A DNA stretch of 64,000 nt from Chaetomium olivaceum (GCA_039881045.1 JAYWVB010000006.1:124001-188000), one strand, 5' to 3'. Counted from the stretch's first letter, positions 11,074 to 23,087 are shown. Translations and numbers: made by a program. Notes: generated by a model from the sequence alone, not told the origin.

Positions 11074-12605
11074 ATGGGATTTACCCGCTCCCTGGCCCTT
11101 GGCCTACTTTGCTCCCTACCCCTGTTCAATATTGCGTTGGCTGCACCGACATCAGCATCTGACCCTGCTCCACGGTCTGCCATCGCTATCAAGCTTAACA
11201 AATCTGCCTCCCGCGCGAGGTCTGTGGCTGGGGCCGACGTCGTCGAAGATCTCATTCGCAAAGCGCAGGCAGGGTCGACACATGCAAAGCGCGATGCCCA
11301 GTTCAACGTCTTGCCGCTCATCACAACCCTGTCTCCTGAGAAGATCTCGGAGCTGGTTCAACGCGCCACCGAGCTAGACCCCAACTACAAGCCAGCGGAC
11401 TTCAGTTCATGGTTCCAAGTTCAGTTCCCGGACTCCACGGTGAACGAGGATGATTCCGACGTTGTTCAGCTTCTGAGAAACCTGGCTACGTATGAGGAGG
11501 TTGTCAGCGCCCAAAGGCTTGCTAGCACCAAGGCGCCTCAGACTGCCGTGCAGCCCAACGACGACCCATTATTTTCTAGCCAGGGCTATCTGACCGGAAA
11601 CGGTGTGGGTATCGACGCCATCTATGCTTGGGGCTTTCCCGGCGGCAATGGTGCTGGAACCACCTTCATAGATATCGAGCGTGGCTGGAAGCTTACTCAC
11701 GAAGACTTGGTACGGCTTCTGCTGCCCCATTGTCATAAAGAGAAACCACTAACAGCATATTCCAGGTCGACCAAGGTATCACACTGGTTGCCGGCCAAAA
11801 CGTCAACGACCGCTACGGCGGCAACTGGCCGCACGGCACCTCAGTCCTCGGTGAGATCTTCATGAGCGACAACACCATCGGCGGCGTCGGTATCGCGCAC
11901 GGTGCCCAGGGCCACGTGGTCGGCATCCAGCGCACCGTCGGAGGCGGGCCCGTCGAGAACGAGCCCGAGGCCATCATGGACGCGGCCGCCTACCTCAGCC
12001 CCGGCGACGTGATGCTGCTGGAGATGCAGACGGGAGACGCCAACGGTGATCTCTGGCCCATCGAGATCCTCGACGCCCAGTTCGACGCCATCAGCCTCGC
12101 TACCGCGCTGGGGATTGTTGTCATTGAGCCTGCCGGCAACGGCGCGCAGGACCTGGACCAGCCGGTGCTCCGTGTGGGCGAGACGACGGCTGTTGCGCTG
12201 CTCAACAAGAACAGCCCCGACTTCCGTGATTCTGGCGCCATCATGGTTGGGGCGGGCTCTACGACGGTTCCACACTCGAGGTTGTCGTTCTCCAACTATG
12301 GTAGCCGCGTAGATGCTTACTCGTGGGGCGAGGGTATTGCGACTACGAGCGTCAACACGGCCGATTTCTCCAACGATGATATCTACGCTGATTTTGACGG
12401 CACGTCGGGTGCCGCGCCCATTGTGGCTGGCGCTGCGCTCAGCATCCAGGGCATGGTGAATGTCAACCGGGGGTCGAAGCTGACACCGGCTGAAATGCGC
12501 AGCCTGATCACGGCTGGTGGGACGGCGTCGGCTAACCCGTCGACTGACAAGATTGGTGTACAGCCGAACTTGAAGGCACTTATTGATGGGGGTTATTTGC
12601 AGTAA
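11074..12605 (+). CDS. secreted subtilisin-like serine protease (S8)
   Basis: Two exons, 11074-11709 and 11766-12605, join in phase through a GTACGG...CCAG intron and give 491 residues. Residues 1-24 form a signal peptide (LGLLCSLPLFNIALAAP) followed by a propeptide-like region to about residue 150. The catalytic triad is visible: Asp in TTFIDIERGWKLTHEDL, His in NWPHGTSVLGEI and Ser in DGTSGAAPIVAGAA. The oxyanion-hole Asn is in EPAGNGAQDLD. This layout fits an extracellular peptidase of family S8. The frame is undamaged. The substrate cannot be told from sequence. Confidence 0.92.
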
Positions 12606-13110
12606 CTTGCGCTCTTGGGAGGAAGTGTGTGAGGGGATCTGTAAAATACATTATCCAGGTATGAGATTGATCACTACAATAGATCGCTCTGCGATTGGTT
12701 ATTCGCGTCCCGTTTCATCGGGCGAATTCATTCATGGTCATGCATTGTACAAGTTGCCTCAAGCTTGCCGGGCGTCATTCCGTCCTGAGTCGTCTTTAAC
12801 CCGACTGTTGAACATTGAACACAATAAAGGATAAGGTAAAGACCAACCATTTGTCAGGCGTCGTTTTCCCACTGCGTTCAATTGTCTGATTAGCCCGCAA
12901 AACTTGGATGTTCTGCTCGACAAGACAAAGAACTAGAATCACCATACAAACCCCCGCATATAAAGTCCCGCAGTCACCACATTCTTAAAAAGAGCTACCC
13001 ACAGACCACCGATCAACACTTCAAATTACCACCCTTCTCTTCCCCTGTTCCTACTACTACTCTATTGGTTACCCCCATCCCCAAGTAACCACCAACCTAC
13101 CTCTGAATTG
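12606..13110. other. intergenic with TATA box for the BTB gene
   Basis: There is no gene. TATAAA at 12959-12964, within GCATATAAAGTC, lies about 150 bases before the ATG at 13111, followed by a C/T-rich leader. It looks like a normal promoter, which argues that the downstream gene is or recently was transcribed. Confidence 0.5.
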
Positions 13111-14229
13111 ATGTCTTTCACACCCAACATGGAGACCTCATTCACCGATATTTACGAGGCTTATAAGACCAATGGCAAGGAAAATAAAGCTTTGGGCCGC
13201 CCTCTTGTCCTCGACCACGAGGGCGATCTTTGGATAGACGTAGGCGGCGGCGACGACGGCGAGCCAGCAAACCGGAAGTGGGTATACCGTTTCAGAGTTG
13301 GTTCTGAGAAATTGCGGGATGCCTCGCCCGTCTTCGAAGCCTTGGTATCTGGGCCGTGGCAGAAACAGAAGCCCGCCACGGACGACAACGAAAAATGGGT
13401 GGTGACGCTCCCCGACGACTACCCGGTGGCTATGGCGGCCGTGCTCTCCGTGATCTACCGTCAGTAGTATGAATTAACGCATTCATACTTCGCTGGCCGC
13501 GTCCAGGTCATGTGGAGCATAGTCTCGGCGGCCGAAAAATATGATGTAGCGCACCTGTTATGGGATCGCAACATCGACTGGCCGCTGCAGGCCGACCCGG
13601 TTTATTGCAGCATGCCCCCCGACAACGAGTACGCCCACATCAGTGCGCTGAAACAGCTGGCCGTCCTCTGGCAGCTGGGGGCCGTGGGGCTGTTGGAGTA
13701 CAGCGTCCGGGAGTATATTAACAGATGGCCACAGGCAACGGTGAACGCCTTGCTCGCCCTCGCGGAGGATGCCCCCAGGTTTGGGCTACCGATATCGCTT
13801 CGGGGCCTGATCCGGGTGATCATGAAGGGTCGGAATGAGGCGATCCAGTCCGCTCTGGACTTTTTTCATCGAGCGCTGGCGAACCCTAAGAACAAGAAGC
13901 TGATGTGTTTGAAACCACTGGACCCTACGCTAGTCAGAGAAATCCAGTGGCATATCGGACCCCGTTCCGAAACTTCCGACCGTGCCGGGCTGGTTTGCAG
14001 CCTAACCCCCCGCAACGTTACTCTAGCCCCGTATAACGTTGGCTGTGTGATTCCGACACAAGCCCAGCATGTTTATAATGGCCTCGCAGACTTGTTGGGC
14101 GCGATCCGCTATGCCCTTCACGGGTACTTTCCCATCGAGTGTGTGGCATACCTGATGGCCAAAGAGCACCTACATCCCGTCCACCATGAATTCACGAAGA
14201 GTGGCTCAAGAAGCGCCGCAATCTTCTAA
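13111..14229 (+). pseudogene. BTB/POZ-domain protein with an in-frame TAG
   Basis: One frame runs from the ATG at 13111 to 14229 with a single TAG at 13465-13467. The N-terminal part has BTB features: PLVLDHEGDLWIDV, then YRFRVGSEKLRDASPVFEAL, then a DDYPVAMAAVLSVIY segment. After the stop the same frame continues with the expected BTB helix (SAAEKYDVAHLLW) and a C-terminal region of about 200 residues. The stop thus falls inside the BTB fold. Either it is a nonsense mutation (CAG to TAG is a typical RIP change), or a 57-nt intron at 13450-13506 (GTGATC...ATTAAC...CCAG, phase 0) removes it at the cost of 19 residues. BTB proteins of this type act as protein-interaction adaptors; no partner is apparent. 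Confidence 0.7.
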
Positions 14230-14523
14230 AAGAGAGGGCGACAAATTGGGACATGGGGAGGTGGGCACGTTCAACCCTCGGGCCCTACGTGACATTAGGT
14301 AGGTCATATATCATCACCCTAAGCTAAGCCTCGCGCATTACTCAACTCAACAACCCTTACCTAGGTAATCCACTGTGTTAGTTGCGAAGAGGGGATCGGA
14401 GAAACACGAATTGACATCTAATTGCAAAAGTGATCATTTTTTATTTTGTTTGAGATACCTGGTGGGTGGAGCATTCTATCTTTTCCACAAGCTTGGTCAC
14501 ACGCGCGGCTTTAATAGACCAGA

Positions 14524-14546
14524 TTATTGAAGCGAAGCTTCAATAA
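14524..14546. repeat. perfect 10-bp hairpin
   Basis: TTATTGAAGC at 14524-14533 is inversely repeated as GCTTCAATAA at 14537-14546 with a 3-base loop. Confidence 0.7.
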
Positions 14547-14648
14547 TAAGTCTCTGAGATGTACCGTGTACATTGAGGAAGCGAAGAAGGAACGCTTCGT
14601 TTAATTTCCGAGGGTTTGCCTCCAGAGTTCTCAGAGGAGCGATTGGAT

Positions 14649-14703
14649 GCCACAGTTTCGACCGCATTATCGTGTATAATCTTGCATGCGGTGGCGCTGT
14701 GGC
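14649..14703. repeat. two-step inverted repeat (stem-loop)
   Basis: GCCACAG (14649-14655) pairs with CTGTGGC (14697-14703), and inside it ACCGCAT (14661-14667) pairs with ATGCGGT (14686-14692). The internal bulges are 5 and 4 bases and the loop is 18 bases. It could be the core of a small non-autonomous element or a structured RNA. Confidence 0.6.
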
Positions 14704-15227
14704 TAACACAGCAGCTTCGCTTCACGCTTCCTGTGGCATAAGGTACGAAGCAACATGGCACAGTCAGACACTTCCAGTTGTAAAGGGTTAGGGTTCCTAT
14801 GTGAGCTCCGTCAACACTTTTTTGTTCTCATGACTGTCAAGGGCTGTACTCAGTACGTTTCGAACAAAATCAAGACCGAACAGCTTCCTTCGCCGCAACT
14901 CCGAGACTTGCTTCTGACTGCTTCACAGCGATGGCGAGGCTGCCCAGTCCGCGAAATCTTGAGATTGGATTCGCTATTCGCAATGGGCGCAAACCCGAAG
15001 TTGAACGCTCGAGAGCGACAAAATACAAGCGGCGAGCCCAACGTAATAAGTACACAGTCCCGACAAAACAGGTTGGCCTCCCAAAGGCATAACAATGTGG
15101 GCATCTTTGCTCCGCCAAGTATGGATTTGGCTGCCCTCCTCCTCTGCGCTTTAATGGAGGATCTAGGTATCATACAACATTTCTTAAATATGGCGCCGAT
15201 AACCTTACCGTCGCATGCTGGCCTCCA

Positions 15228-15492
15228 TGAGCCGTTGACTTACCGTTGGTTGACGGCTCCTTAGTCTAAACTGCTGAATATCATAAGCTAATATCACCCC
15301 GCTCGTTTTATGTGACTGGTTTACTTAAATAAGCCGCTGAAACACCATTGAGTCGTTCATGTAAATCAACCGCTTGTTGCGATTGAGCCGCTAGTTTTGC
15401 TGAGTCGTTTAAATGTTGACTGAGCCGTTATCGCAACGGCTTGTGAACTGTGAGCCGTTTGTTGTTGTGAGCCGCTCCGACGTTTAGCCGCT
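15228..15492. repeat. left subterminal repeats (GAGCCG-type)
   Basis: At least six copies of (T)GAGCCG(T/C) or a one-base variant, mostly forward, occur at about 15228, 15331, 15384, 15419, 15450, 15469 and 15484. They are probably transposase-binding sites. Confidence 0.65.
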
Positions 15493-15690
15493 TATTCAAT
15501 GTGTGCGGTTCGCGGTGTTGCCGACCCGGTTCGCTCGCATCGCGCCCCTCCACACCCGCCGGATCCACTCTGACCCACTCAAATACACGCTTATGCAGGG
15601 CTCAACTGGTCAATTCTGCTGGCACGCCAGGACATGCGACGCGCGCGACACGTCGCATATCCCGGGGAGCCAGCACACTCAAATGAGGTG

Positions 15691-18600
15691 CTATTTTACA
15701 TGCCCTGTCGTTCCTCGCGATCCATCCGTCCATTGCGCATCAAGTGAACTGCACGCGCCAGTTAACCCAGAGTAGCTCGTATCCGCCTCCAGCTCAGTGT
15801 TCCCGATGCCTGTAAGCAGGCGGCGACCCGGACCAGTCGTGAAAGGTACCATATAAAGGCGATCGCGGCGTAGAGCAGGCAGGCCGATAAGTCGGTGTCG
15901 ACAGTCCTCGAGCGAAGCCGCCATGGCAATGTTGGCACCAGACGCGGCCATCTTCAAGATCGGAAGTCCGGTCAGGGGCTCGGTGCTGCCGGTGTCGGCG
16001 AGTGGCGTGATGACTAAGAACACGAAGAACTGGCCAGAACCTGACAGGAATATTTGTTAGCGCTCTGGGCGTGGTTGGTCCGTTGTCTCGTCAAGCGCAG
16101 TTTGCTGATCGACAGAGTGGTGGCGGGATGCTTGTCGGATACCCCGCTCCACACGGGATGATGACGAGTCGATCAGAAGGTTCTGACTCACCATGCACTG
16201 CTTCGTGCGTCATGATATGCTCAAGTCTGCCGACGTTGCCGTCGCGGTACTTCACGAATTGGCCCCGCTGATAGACCAAGCGCTGGACACCTTTGGGTTT
16301 GGTGCTGATGGGTCCGTCTCCAAACGAAACCTTCTTCCACCACCTGATATGCCAGTTTGTCGTCACAATAATGTTCTTGTCATAGTCCACCCGGTATGCA
16401 TCGCGAAGCATCCAAAGGAAGGTTGGCACCAATGCGCCCTCACGAACGGGAAAGCCCATGTCCTGGTATACACGAGCCTTCACCAAGACCAATACACTTG
16501 CATTGGGATGCAGGTCGTCACCAACAATGATGTCCCAAATCGAAGAATCGTCGTCATCGTTCTGGAGACCTTCGCGCGGTAGCAATGATGAGAACAGAGA
16601 AGGGGCTGCCGATGCCAGATTCTTGATGTCGGTGGTGATATCGGGGTCGTCATAGCGAAAGCCGTCGAGTAGTGTCAGTCGAACCGTCTGCAGCATATTC
16701 TCGTACGCAAGGCAGTCCTTCTCGGGGTTACGATGGTTCATCGTGAGCACGATATTCTTCCAGAGCCTGGTCACGTATCAGCCCTGTCGCGACGAGAGTA
16801 TGGGAGGTACTCCTTCCCATGGTACTTCTCCTTGGCGTGCGGGGGGTGGGTGTCGGAGACTCGAGCAAGGGTCGGTCGGAAAGGAGGTACTTCATCGACC
16901 TGTGACCCACTATTAGACTTTTCAGGGGGCACTATCACTTACTTGTGTTTCAACTCGCCAGGGAGAACCATCATCAAGGACACCAAGCCATATCGACGGA
17001 ACACGTCGACATAGTGCAGGCCAACATGTACGTTGGGACGCTGCGCCCACTGTCGATATTTGCTGGCCTTCTGGGCGACGGTAAGCTGGCCGATGTTGAT
17101 ATCATCGTCGACAGCTTCCTCGTCCTCTTCGATGACCGGCTCGATAGTGTTGCCAGCTGCGGGACGAGGCGCGGAGGGGGCAACGGATCCGGCGCGGGAT
17201 GATGCAAGTGAGCCACGACGCCGGGCAGCGGCAGCAGCGGCAGCGCCAGTAGCAAGGTTAGTAGAGCGCGACGCAGCCTCGCATATCAATTGGAACATAC
17301 GGCGGCTAATTCGGATCGTGTCCATGATAGTCGCAGGGTCGCGGTCGTTCGCATCGAGTTCAGGTGCTGATAGGATCTCGTTGGTCTTGACGATTGCCGC
17401 TAGCACTAGTGTCAGTATCTCGACAGCGCTCTTGTGCTCGACCTTGGATGCTATAGCCACATCAGTGTTGGTGGCTTGCCCGCGGGTGAGCTCGGTTTGC
17501 GAGAAAACACCCCGTACTGCCTGAACGAAAGGGCGCTTCAGATCTGCCTCCGTCAACCACAATAGCGAGATGATGGTCATCAGAACCGACCATCGCGCAT
17601 GCTCCTGCAGACTGTAGTTGAGTACGTTATATGGGGACTGGATTCGGGCCCAACCAGGGGGGAAAGGCATCTGGCGGAGGATCTTCGAGTATGCGACGAC
17701 GGCATCAGGCTTCAACGCAGCATTAATCAGGATCTGGTGAGTCATCTTCGTGATACCGTTGAACTCGGAATGTGCTGCGTCGCCGGGACGACCGCTGATG
17801 AGATCTAGTGCTGGCGCAACCTGTTGAACTGCAGGACGGTCAAGCGATATACCGTGCTTCGTCGAAAACGCCTGCTTGCGGTAGTTCTGAGGCAGGTCGT
17901 CCATTGCACGACGTAGTCGGAGCATCTCGACATGGGCCCGTGTCTGGTCGAGTATGTTGAAGTCCAGTTTATCGCGCTTCTCGACAGGGATCCTACAGTT
18001 ACGGCAGCCCAGGTTAGCCGCCACACTGAGACAACCCGAGTTATCCTGTTGCTGCGGCATATCGCCAGTGAAGGCGATGATCGGGGCACACAACAGGGTC
18101 TCCACACCATTGATGGCAACGGTGATGCCCTGGTCGAGGGCCTTGAGTGGGGCGAGGGCCTTCATCACATCGTCGAAGTTGGCGCCGTGCGGACCTAGGG
18201 TAACCGGCAGGACGTTGATCTGCCGTGTATGCTCGCTTCTCGGCATCGCTGCAATCTGCAGATAACAACCCATAATCGACTTCGTCATCGTGCGGTACAA
18301 GCCGAAGCCGTCATTGAAGTCCAAGCATGGGAGGGACCGAACTTGACCCTGTTCAGGGCCAATAGCGAACTTGTTGATGAGCACCTCTCGACCGAACTGT
18401 ATAACCTCAAGCGCGCCGGGGACAGGTGGGACCAAGCATGGTGGCATAAAAGCACACTGTTCCTTCATGAAGATGCGGCGGATGAGTGGCATGCCGATGC
18501 GCTCGCGTGGATCGTCGTCGAACTCCACCTGGCTACCAAATGCATAATCGAAACCGATATCGGTGCGACGACCGCGAATCTTGGCCGATGGAACGAGCTC

Positions 18601-19924
18601 CATCGGGCTATAGCTCAATACCCATTCGTTGTCTGTAACGTTGTCGCGTGTTGGGTTGGTCTTGATCTCGATCGCCTGGTTCGCAACGATATTCTTGATA
18701 ACATGGCCACGGAGTACCCGCGCGATAACGAGTACAACGTCACCCTGCTGAGCCTGGTCGACGTTGTTGTTTGATGCGGCTATCAAACCGAGGTCTCGAG
18801 TGCTGTCGCGACGGTCGCGGTAGACTGCCATAACTTGGCCGACGTGAGGCTTTGACGTGTCATCTGCACTGTGACAGTGCCTGCAGTCGCGGAATGTGCA
18901 CTCGAAGTCGACGATGTCGCCGGGGAAGATCGGGTCCTTTGGGCTGGCTGGAAGCGGCGGATACCAGAACAAAGACGCCGCTAGTGGTACGCACTGAACC
19001 AGCCCACTGCATGGAATGCCAGGCTTCGATAGGGCTATCGACGAGGAGAGCTTCTTGGGGTTGAGTGGCAGGTCCTTGACGGTTCTCATATCGATGTGCG
19101 GCAACGATTCGCGGACGTGACGCTTGAGCGTATCGAGACTGTCGGGTAGCCGGTTAACTTTGTCGGCGTCACGACCGAGCAATTTGAAGAGCTCTAGCTG
19201 TGTGGCATACTGCTTTCGTGACACGCCATTCACACGATGCAGTAGAGGCCCCAGCCAAGGGCGAAGTCAGACAGTCCATGGATCTTGCGGGGTTGCTTGA
19301 TCAACTCCGACGCGCGCGAAAGGATCCGTCATATCCTTGCCATACTGGTGATACGCCTGCCAAGGCGTAGCAACGGCGATCTCGTCGGCAACATCCTCGG
19401 CATCTGTGGCATCGACCTCGTCGTCCTGATCCTCGACGGTGTCAGCAATGTATTGGTACTCGGCCAATGCCCGTAACTCCGACTGCAGTGGCGCATCGTC
19501 GGCAACCTGGTATTCGCCAGTGTCGGGGTCGGGGTCGGGATAAACGACGTGGTCTTCTTCGATTGCAGCATCGACTAGCGCATGGGCAAGTTCGTTCTCG
19601 TCAAAGTCCTGGGAAAAGTGTGTCAGTAAGTTCTGTGTCATCAGGGCGAAAGGTACTGAGTAAACTTACGGTTACAGCCTGCGGTTCCCAATCGTCGCCG
19701 AAGTCGCTACCTTGGTCGAAATCTCCGGAACCGGAGGGAATATCGGCGAACGCAGCATCGTCGTCTACCTCTACCGGGTCTGCGTGACGCGGTCGCTGGG
19801 ATGGGGTATCGTTACCGGGCTGGTTGGGCGATTCAGACCTCTCTCGCTGTCGCTTGTCGACCCGCCTCTGTAAACGGCGCCGAATGATCGCCAGTTTGGT
19901 TCGGTATTGGAGTGCGCGGGGCAT
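15691..19924 (-). pseudogene. Tnp2/Plavaka-like transposase, one premature TGA
   Basis: Four exons join in perfect phase: 19924-19670, 19608-16943, 16766-16192 and 16040-15691, giving about 1281 codons. Features typical of the Tnp2-like group are an acidic N-terminal region (residues about 50-190), NGVSRKQY, a DFNDGFGLYRTMTKSIMGCY block, FTGDMPQQQDNSGC and NLGCRNCR. Near the C-terminus NVHVGLHYVDV is followed by GELKHK, joined across a 176-nt intron to LWKNIVLTMNHRNPEK. The only lesion I see is TGA at 19269-19267, between DPWTV and LRPWLGPLL. A change from TGG is plausible and would fit RIP. Readthrough at a TGA-C context cannot be excluded. The start is the ATG at 19924; no upstream in-frame ATG exists. 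Confidence 0.75.
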
Positions 19925-20420
19925 CGTGACTGTCGCCAAGCTCGGCACGGCGATGTGAGATGCGATCCGTCTCTCGATGGGCAGGTTTTGATACCCGTTG
20001 GTGTCCACGCAGTGACTACGACCACGACTGGAGGGATGTTGAAGTGGGCGAGACCGCAAGAGAGTGGGAGAGGAAATTGGTCGGTATAGTGGGGTTGAGT
20101 GGGATATCGCTGGCTGTGCCGGAAAACTTGCAGTAAGGAGTCTGGATGGAAGGAGCCCATCACCACAAAGAGCATTGACAATGCAAGGGTCCAACGCTAA
20201 CGCCAATACAGCAACTTTCCCCGCAAGTTTTGTTACTATGCGACATCGCGAGTCCCCCGGCTCACGAGCATGGAGCGACCCCTGAACCCGCCCCTGAACA
20301 GCTTCTGACTCGGGTCAAGGACAGCTCACACGGTTATTTACGGGCAGTCAGCTGTCACAAATGCTTTTCCTTGAATGTATCATAGATGTATGTCAAAGAT
20401 CGTTAAAAATTGGTATCAAG

Positions 20421-21957
20421 CTAAAAGAATAAACCCCTACCCCTACCCCACACAGCAGCAAAACAATTCAAGTCAACCGCTGGCGGCTCCTCCAGGATCT
20501 CAAAACGCTCTAGGAATGTATTAGCCGGTACTTAGATACTATTAAAAAGTAAGACTTACCCAAGTTGGCCTGTGTCTTGGCCGCCTTCTTCTTGTGTTTC
20601 TTTTGGCGGCGTTGCCGCTCAAAGACCTCCTTGAAGTGGGCCTTTGTCAAGTCCTTATATTCTATAATCAGTTAGCTACCTTACTAATTGAATAGCAGAT
20701 GGACACTACTTGCGCGGCTTCTTGGTCATATCATCATAGAACTCAAGGAGTTCTTGACGACGGGCAAGGGCGAGATCCTCATCCTCTTCGCTTTAAACAC
20801 GAAGGTACAGAACGCCGCCACACCCTCCACCCCCATACCCTGGAACATTGCTATATCAGGTTAGTCTCCATCAGGTAATACACTACTAAATAGCTACTTA
20901 CTACGCATATAGTACTGGCCAACGAACATGGGAGCCGTCGTAATCGACGCGGCCAACCATATACGTCCATAAAACCTAATACAAAATTAGTAGTGAAACT
21001 AATACCTTAGTAGTTTTACTTGCCTTGGTCCAGTTCTCTGGTGACCAGGCCGCATGGGCCAGGGCGTCAGGACCTGGCGGAGACATCGACTCTGTGTCGA
21101 GCAGGAGAGTATACTCAGGCTGCTGAGCATGCTTTTTAAGTAGTGTCTAGCCCCACGTTTAGTAACTATCTACCTCAATACTACATACCAACTAACTAAC
21201 TAGATGAGGAAACACTTACCTCCATGTTGTGAATGACCCGAAACTTGCAGTTCTTCTGGTCGTCCAAGAAATGTTGGCGGGCATTCGCCCACTCCAGCCC
21301 ATGGGGGTCCACAGACTCCCCATATATAGACTTGATATACTATTAATTCACAGTTAGCAGCTACATCACAACTAACAAACAGTAAGTGAAATCTACATCG
21401 AGACAGCAAGACATACTTCCTCATCCTTCTCGGGCCGGCGGGTGTGGGTATAAAAAGATTTGCCAGAGGCTGACGCTCGTGAGCTTACGCCCACGAGCGT
21501 CATCCACGGCAACCTCGGCGGCGGCAGCCTCGTCATCGTCGTCGGCGTTGGATAAGCGGGGAGGGTCAGGGCGCTTGCGTACCCGTCGGACATCCATCGA
21601 GCTCTTCGACGCTAAGATCCTCTCGCGCTCGGTCTACCCCAAAGTGTCAGTATATTCCTGTGGTGAAATGGGTTGGTAACAGCAGCAGGGGAGCATACGC
21701 GGGCGTCGGCCAAGGGTTCGGCTGGCCTGGCTGCTGTGAGGGCTATATTGTCAGCTCATACCCGAGACACACGCTGAATAAGATGGAACAATGTGTACGG
21801 TGTTTGGGATAAACCTGCTATTAGCATGTTAGTACAGCTGATGCTGCCAACGTGACAAACGGTTCAAATAATGGGCACTTACCGTTTCATTGCGCAGGGT
21901 AGGGTCGAGGAGCGACGGGTCCAAACCGTCGGCACCATCACCAAAGAAGTTGGCCAT
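20421..21957 (-). pseudogene. transposon accessory gene, many exons, one premature TAA
   Basis: A multi-exon frame begins with ATG at 21957 (MANFFGDGADGLDPSLLDP, donor GTAAGT after codon 25). Later exons, in order, encode TERERILASKSSMDVRRV, an acidic DADDDDEAAAAEV-like stretch, RPEKDEE joined to YIKSIYGESVDPHGLEWAN, HFLDDQKNCKFRVIHNME, PEYTLLLDTESMSPPG, WTYMVGRVDYDGSHVRWP, GYGGGGCGGVLYLRV, EEDEDLALARRQELLEFYDD, and a Lys/Arg-rich tail (QRRQKKHKKKAAK). Most joins are phase-consistent. Two introns seem to use GC donors (GCAAGT), for example after NWTK. A TAA separates LYLRV from SEEDED in frame; CAA to TAA would be a RIP-type change. Exons between 21460 and 21860 are uncertain. I do not recognise the family. 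Its position inside the element suggests an accessory DNA-binding protein, as CACTA elements often have, but this is inference. Confidence 0.55.
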
Positions 21958-22086
21958 ATTGTACTATCTACTATGTCAGTTACTGTCGTTCTTCCTTGGA
22001 GGCCCTGCAAACCGCTAACTACAGGAACAGACTCGAGAGTGACACTTACCAGAACGCCGAGGGCAAGGGGGCTCGAATGTAGCAAG

Positions 22087-22680
22087 AAGACTTAACGGCA
22101 TGTTAGTTTCTATATGACACCGCACTAGAGTGGCGCACATACAAGAGAGAAGCCAGGCGGGGGGCGCAATTCGAGAATAAATCAACTAACTTATATTACA
22201 GGTCAGCACTCAGGGACTCAGCCAATTCAGGGGTTCAAAGGTTCTCTGCCAGCCAGCCGTAACTCAGGCTGCACTGCATGCAGCCAGGCACTTGCATATC
22301 CCGCAAACAGTGTATCTGATCCGGCGTGGTTCTGGGTTATGACTCGGGATGCATCGCTGGATACCATCATGGTACCGAGGGAGCATATTCAGGGGCTGCA
22401 TGTCAGCCTATCGGACTGCCAGTGCCCGGCGTGCGACTAGCACCCCATCGACGCAACGCTGCGACGGCTAAAAGGGGTAAATGGATGGTATCAGGGGCAA
22501 CCGCCGTCAACCGCCACGACTTCCAGTCTACAACGGCATTAGCGACTCGAGAGGGGGGCATCACTTACCAAACAACAGTCAATTCGACGCACCGAAAGTA
22601 AGAAGGAGTTGCCGCCACGCCGATCCCCGTCATGGATAGACGCCAAGGCCGTCCCCCACCGGCTTACCTTATCGCAACCG
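22087..22680. other. non-coding part of the transposon
   Basis: This lies between the accessory gene's promoter and the right subterminal repeats. A 91-codon frame at 22326-22601 has no protein character. No other structure was seen. Confidence 0.45.
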
Positions 22681-22689
22681 CTTATAGCA

Positions 22690-23087
22690 AGAGCGGCTCA
22701 CGACTCAAACCGATCACTGTCGCTCAGAGCTCGGAGCCGCTCATGGAGAGAACGCTCATGGAACTAAACGGCTCATGGCTCATAAGTCGGTAAACTGCTG
22801 GCTCAATTGTCACAAGCCACTTGTCAAAAAACGCGGCTCACACCCCATAATACAGCTTGATACCAATGAGCAGGACATTGATGGTTAGTTTACAATAAGT
22901 GGTACGATAATGGCTTAACGCAGAGAGCGGCTGTGTCTTTGGGAACGTTTTATATACGAGCGGTTGGTTGACGGCTCGTCACTAAAGCTGTTCAAATATA
23001 GAAACGTTTGCAACTATAAGTAGCATTAAATGAACTAAGCTGACTTTCAACGGCTCACTCTGAGCGAGCGATTACTTTACGGCTCGC
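22690..23087. repeat. right subterminal repeats (CGGCTC-type)
   Basis: At least seven copies of CGGCTC(A), mainly in inverse orientation to the left cluster, occur at about 22693, 22768, 22833, 22973, 23050 and 23081, plus variants. The mirror arrangement defines this as the other end of the transposon. Confidence 0.65.

Larger units (their letters stand above)
14230..15227. other. intergenic between BTB gene and transposon
   Basis: No supported gene. The stretch contains two clear inverted repeats (entered separately) and repeated GAAGCGAAG/CGCTTC words at about 14525-14745. A frame of 169 codons at 14755-15264 runs into the transposon end and has no family resemblance. Confidence 0.45.

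Noticed and set aside
15228..15492. CRISPR-like array
   Set aside because: The repeats are only 6-9 bases, irregularly spaced, in both orientations at the two ends of a eukaryotic transposon.
16728..16910. Apparent frameshift between the two main transposase blocks
   Set aside because: A 176-nt intron (16767-16942, GTAAGT to CCAG) joins GELKHK to LWKNIVLTMNH in phase, so no frameshift is needed.
17033..18774. Several plus-strand frames of 100-180 codons
   Set aside because: All lie opposite the transposase exon, with no motif of their own.
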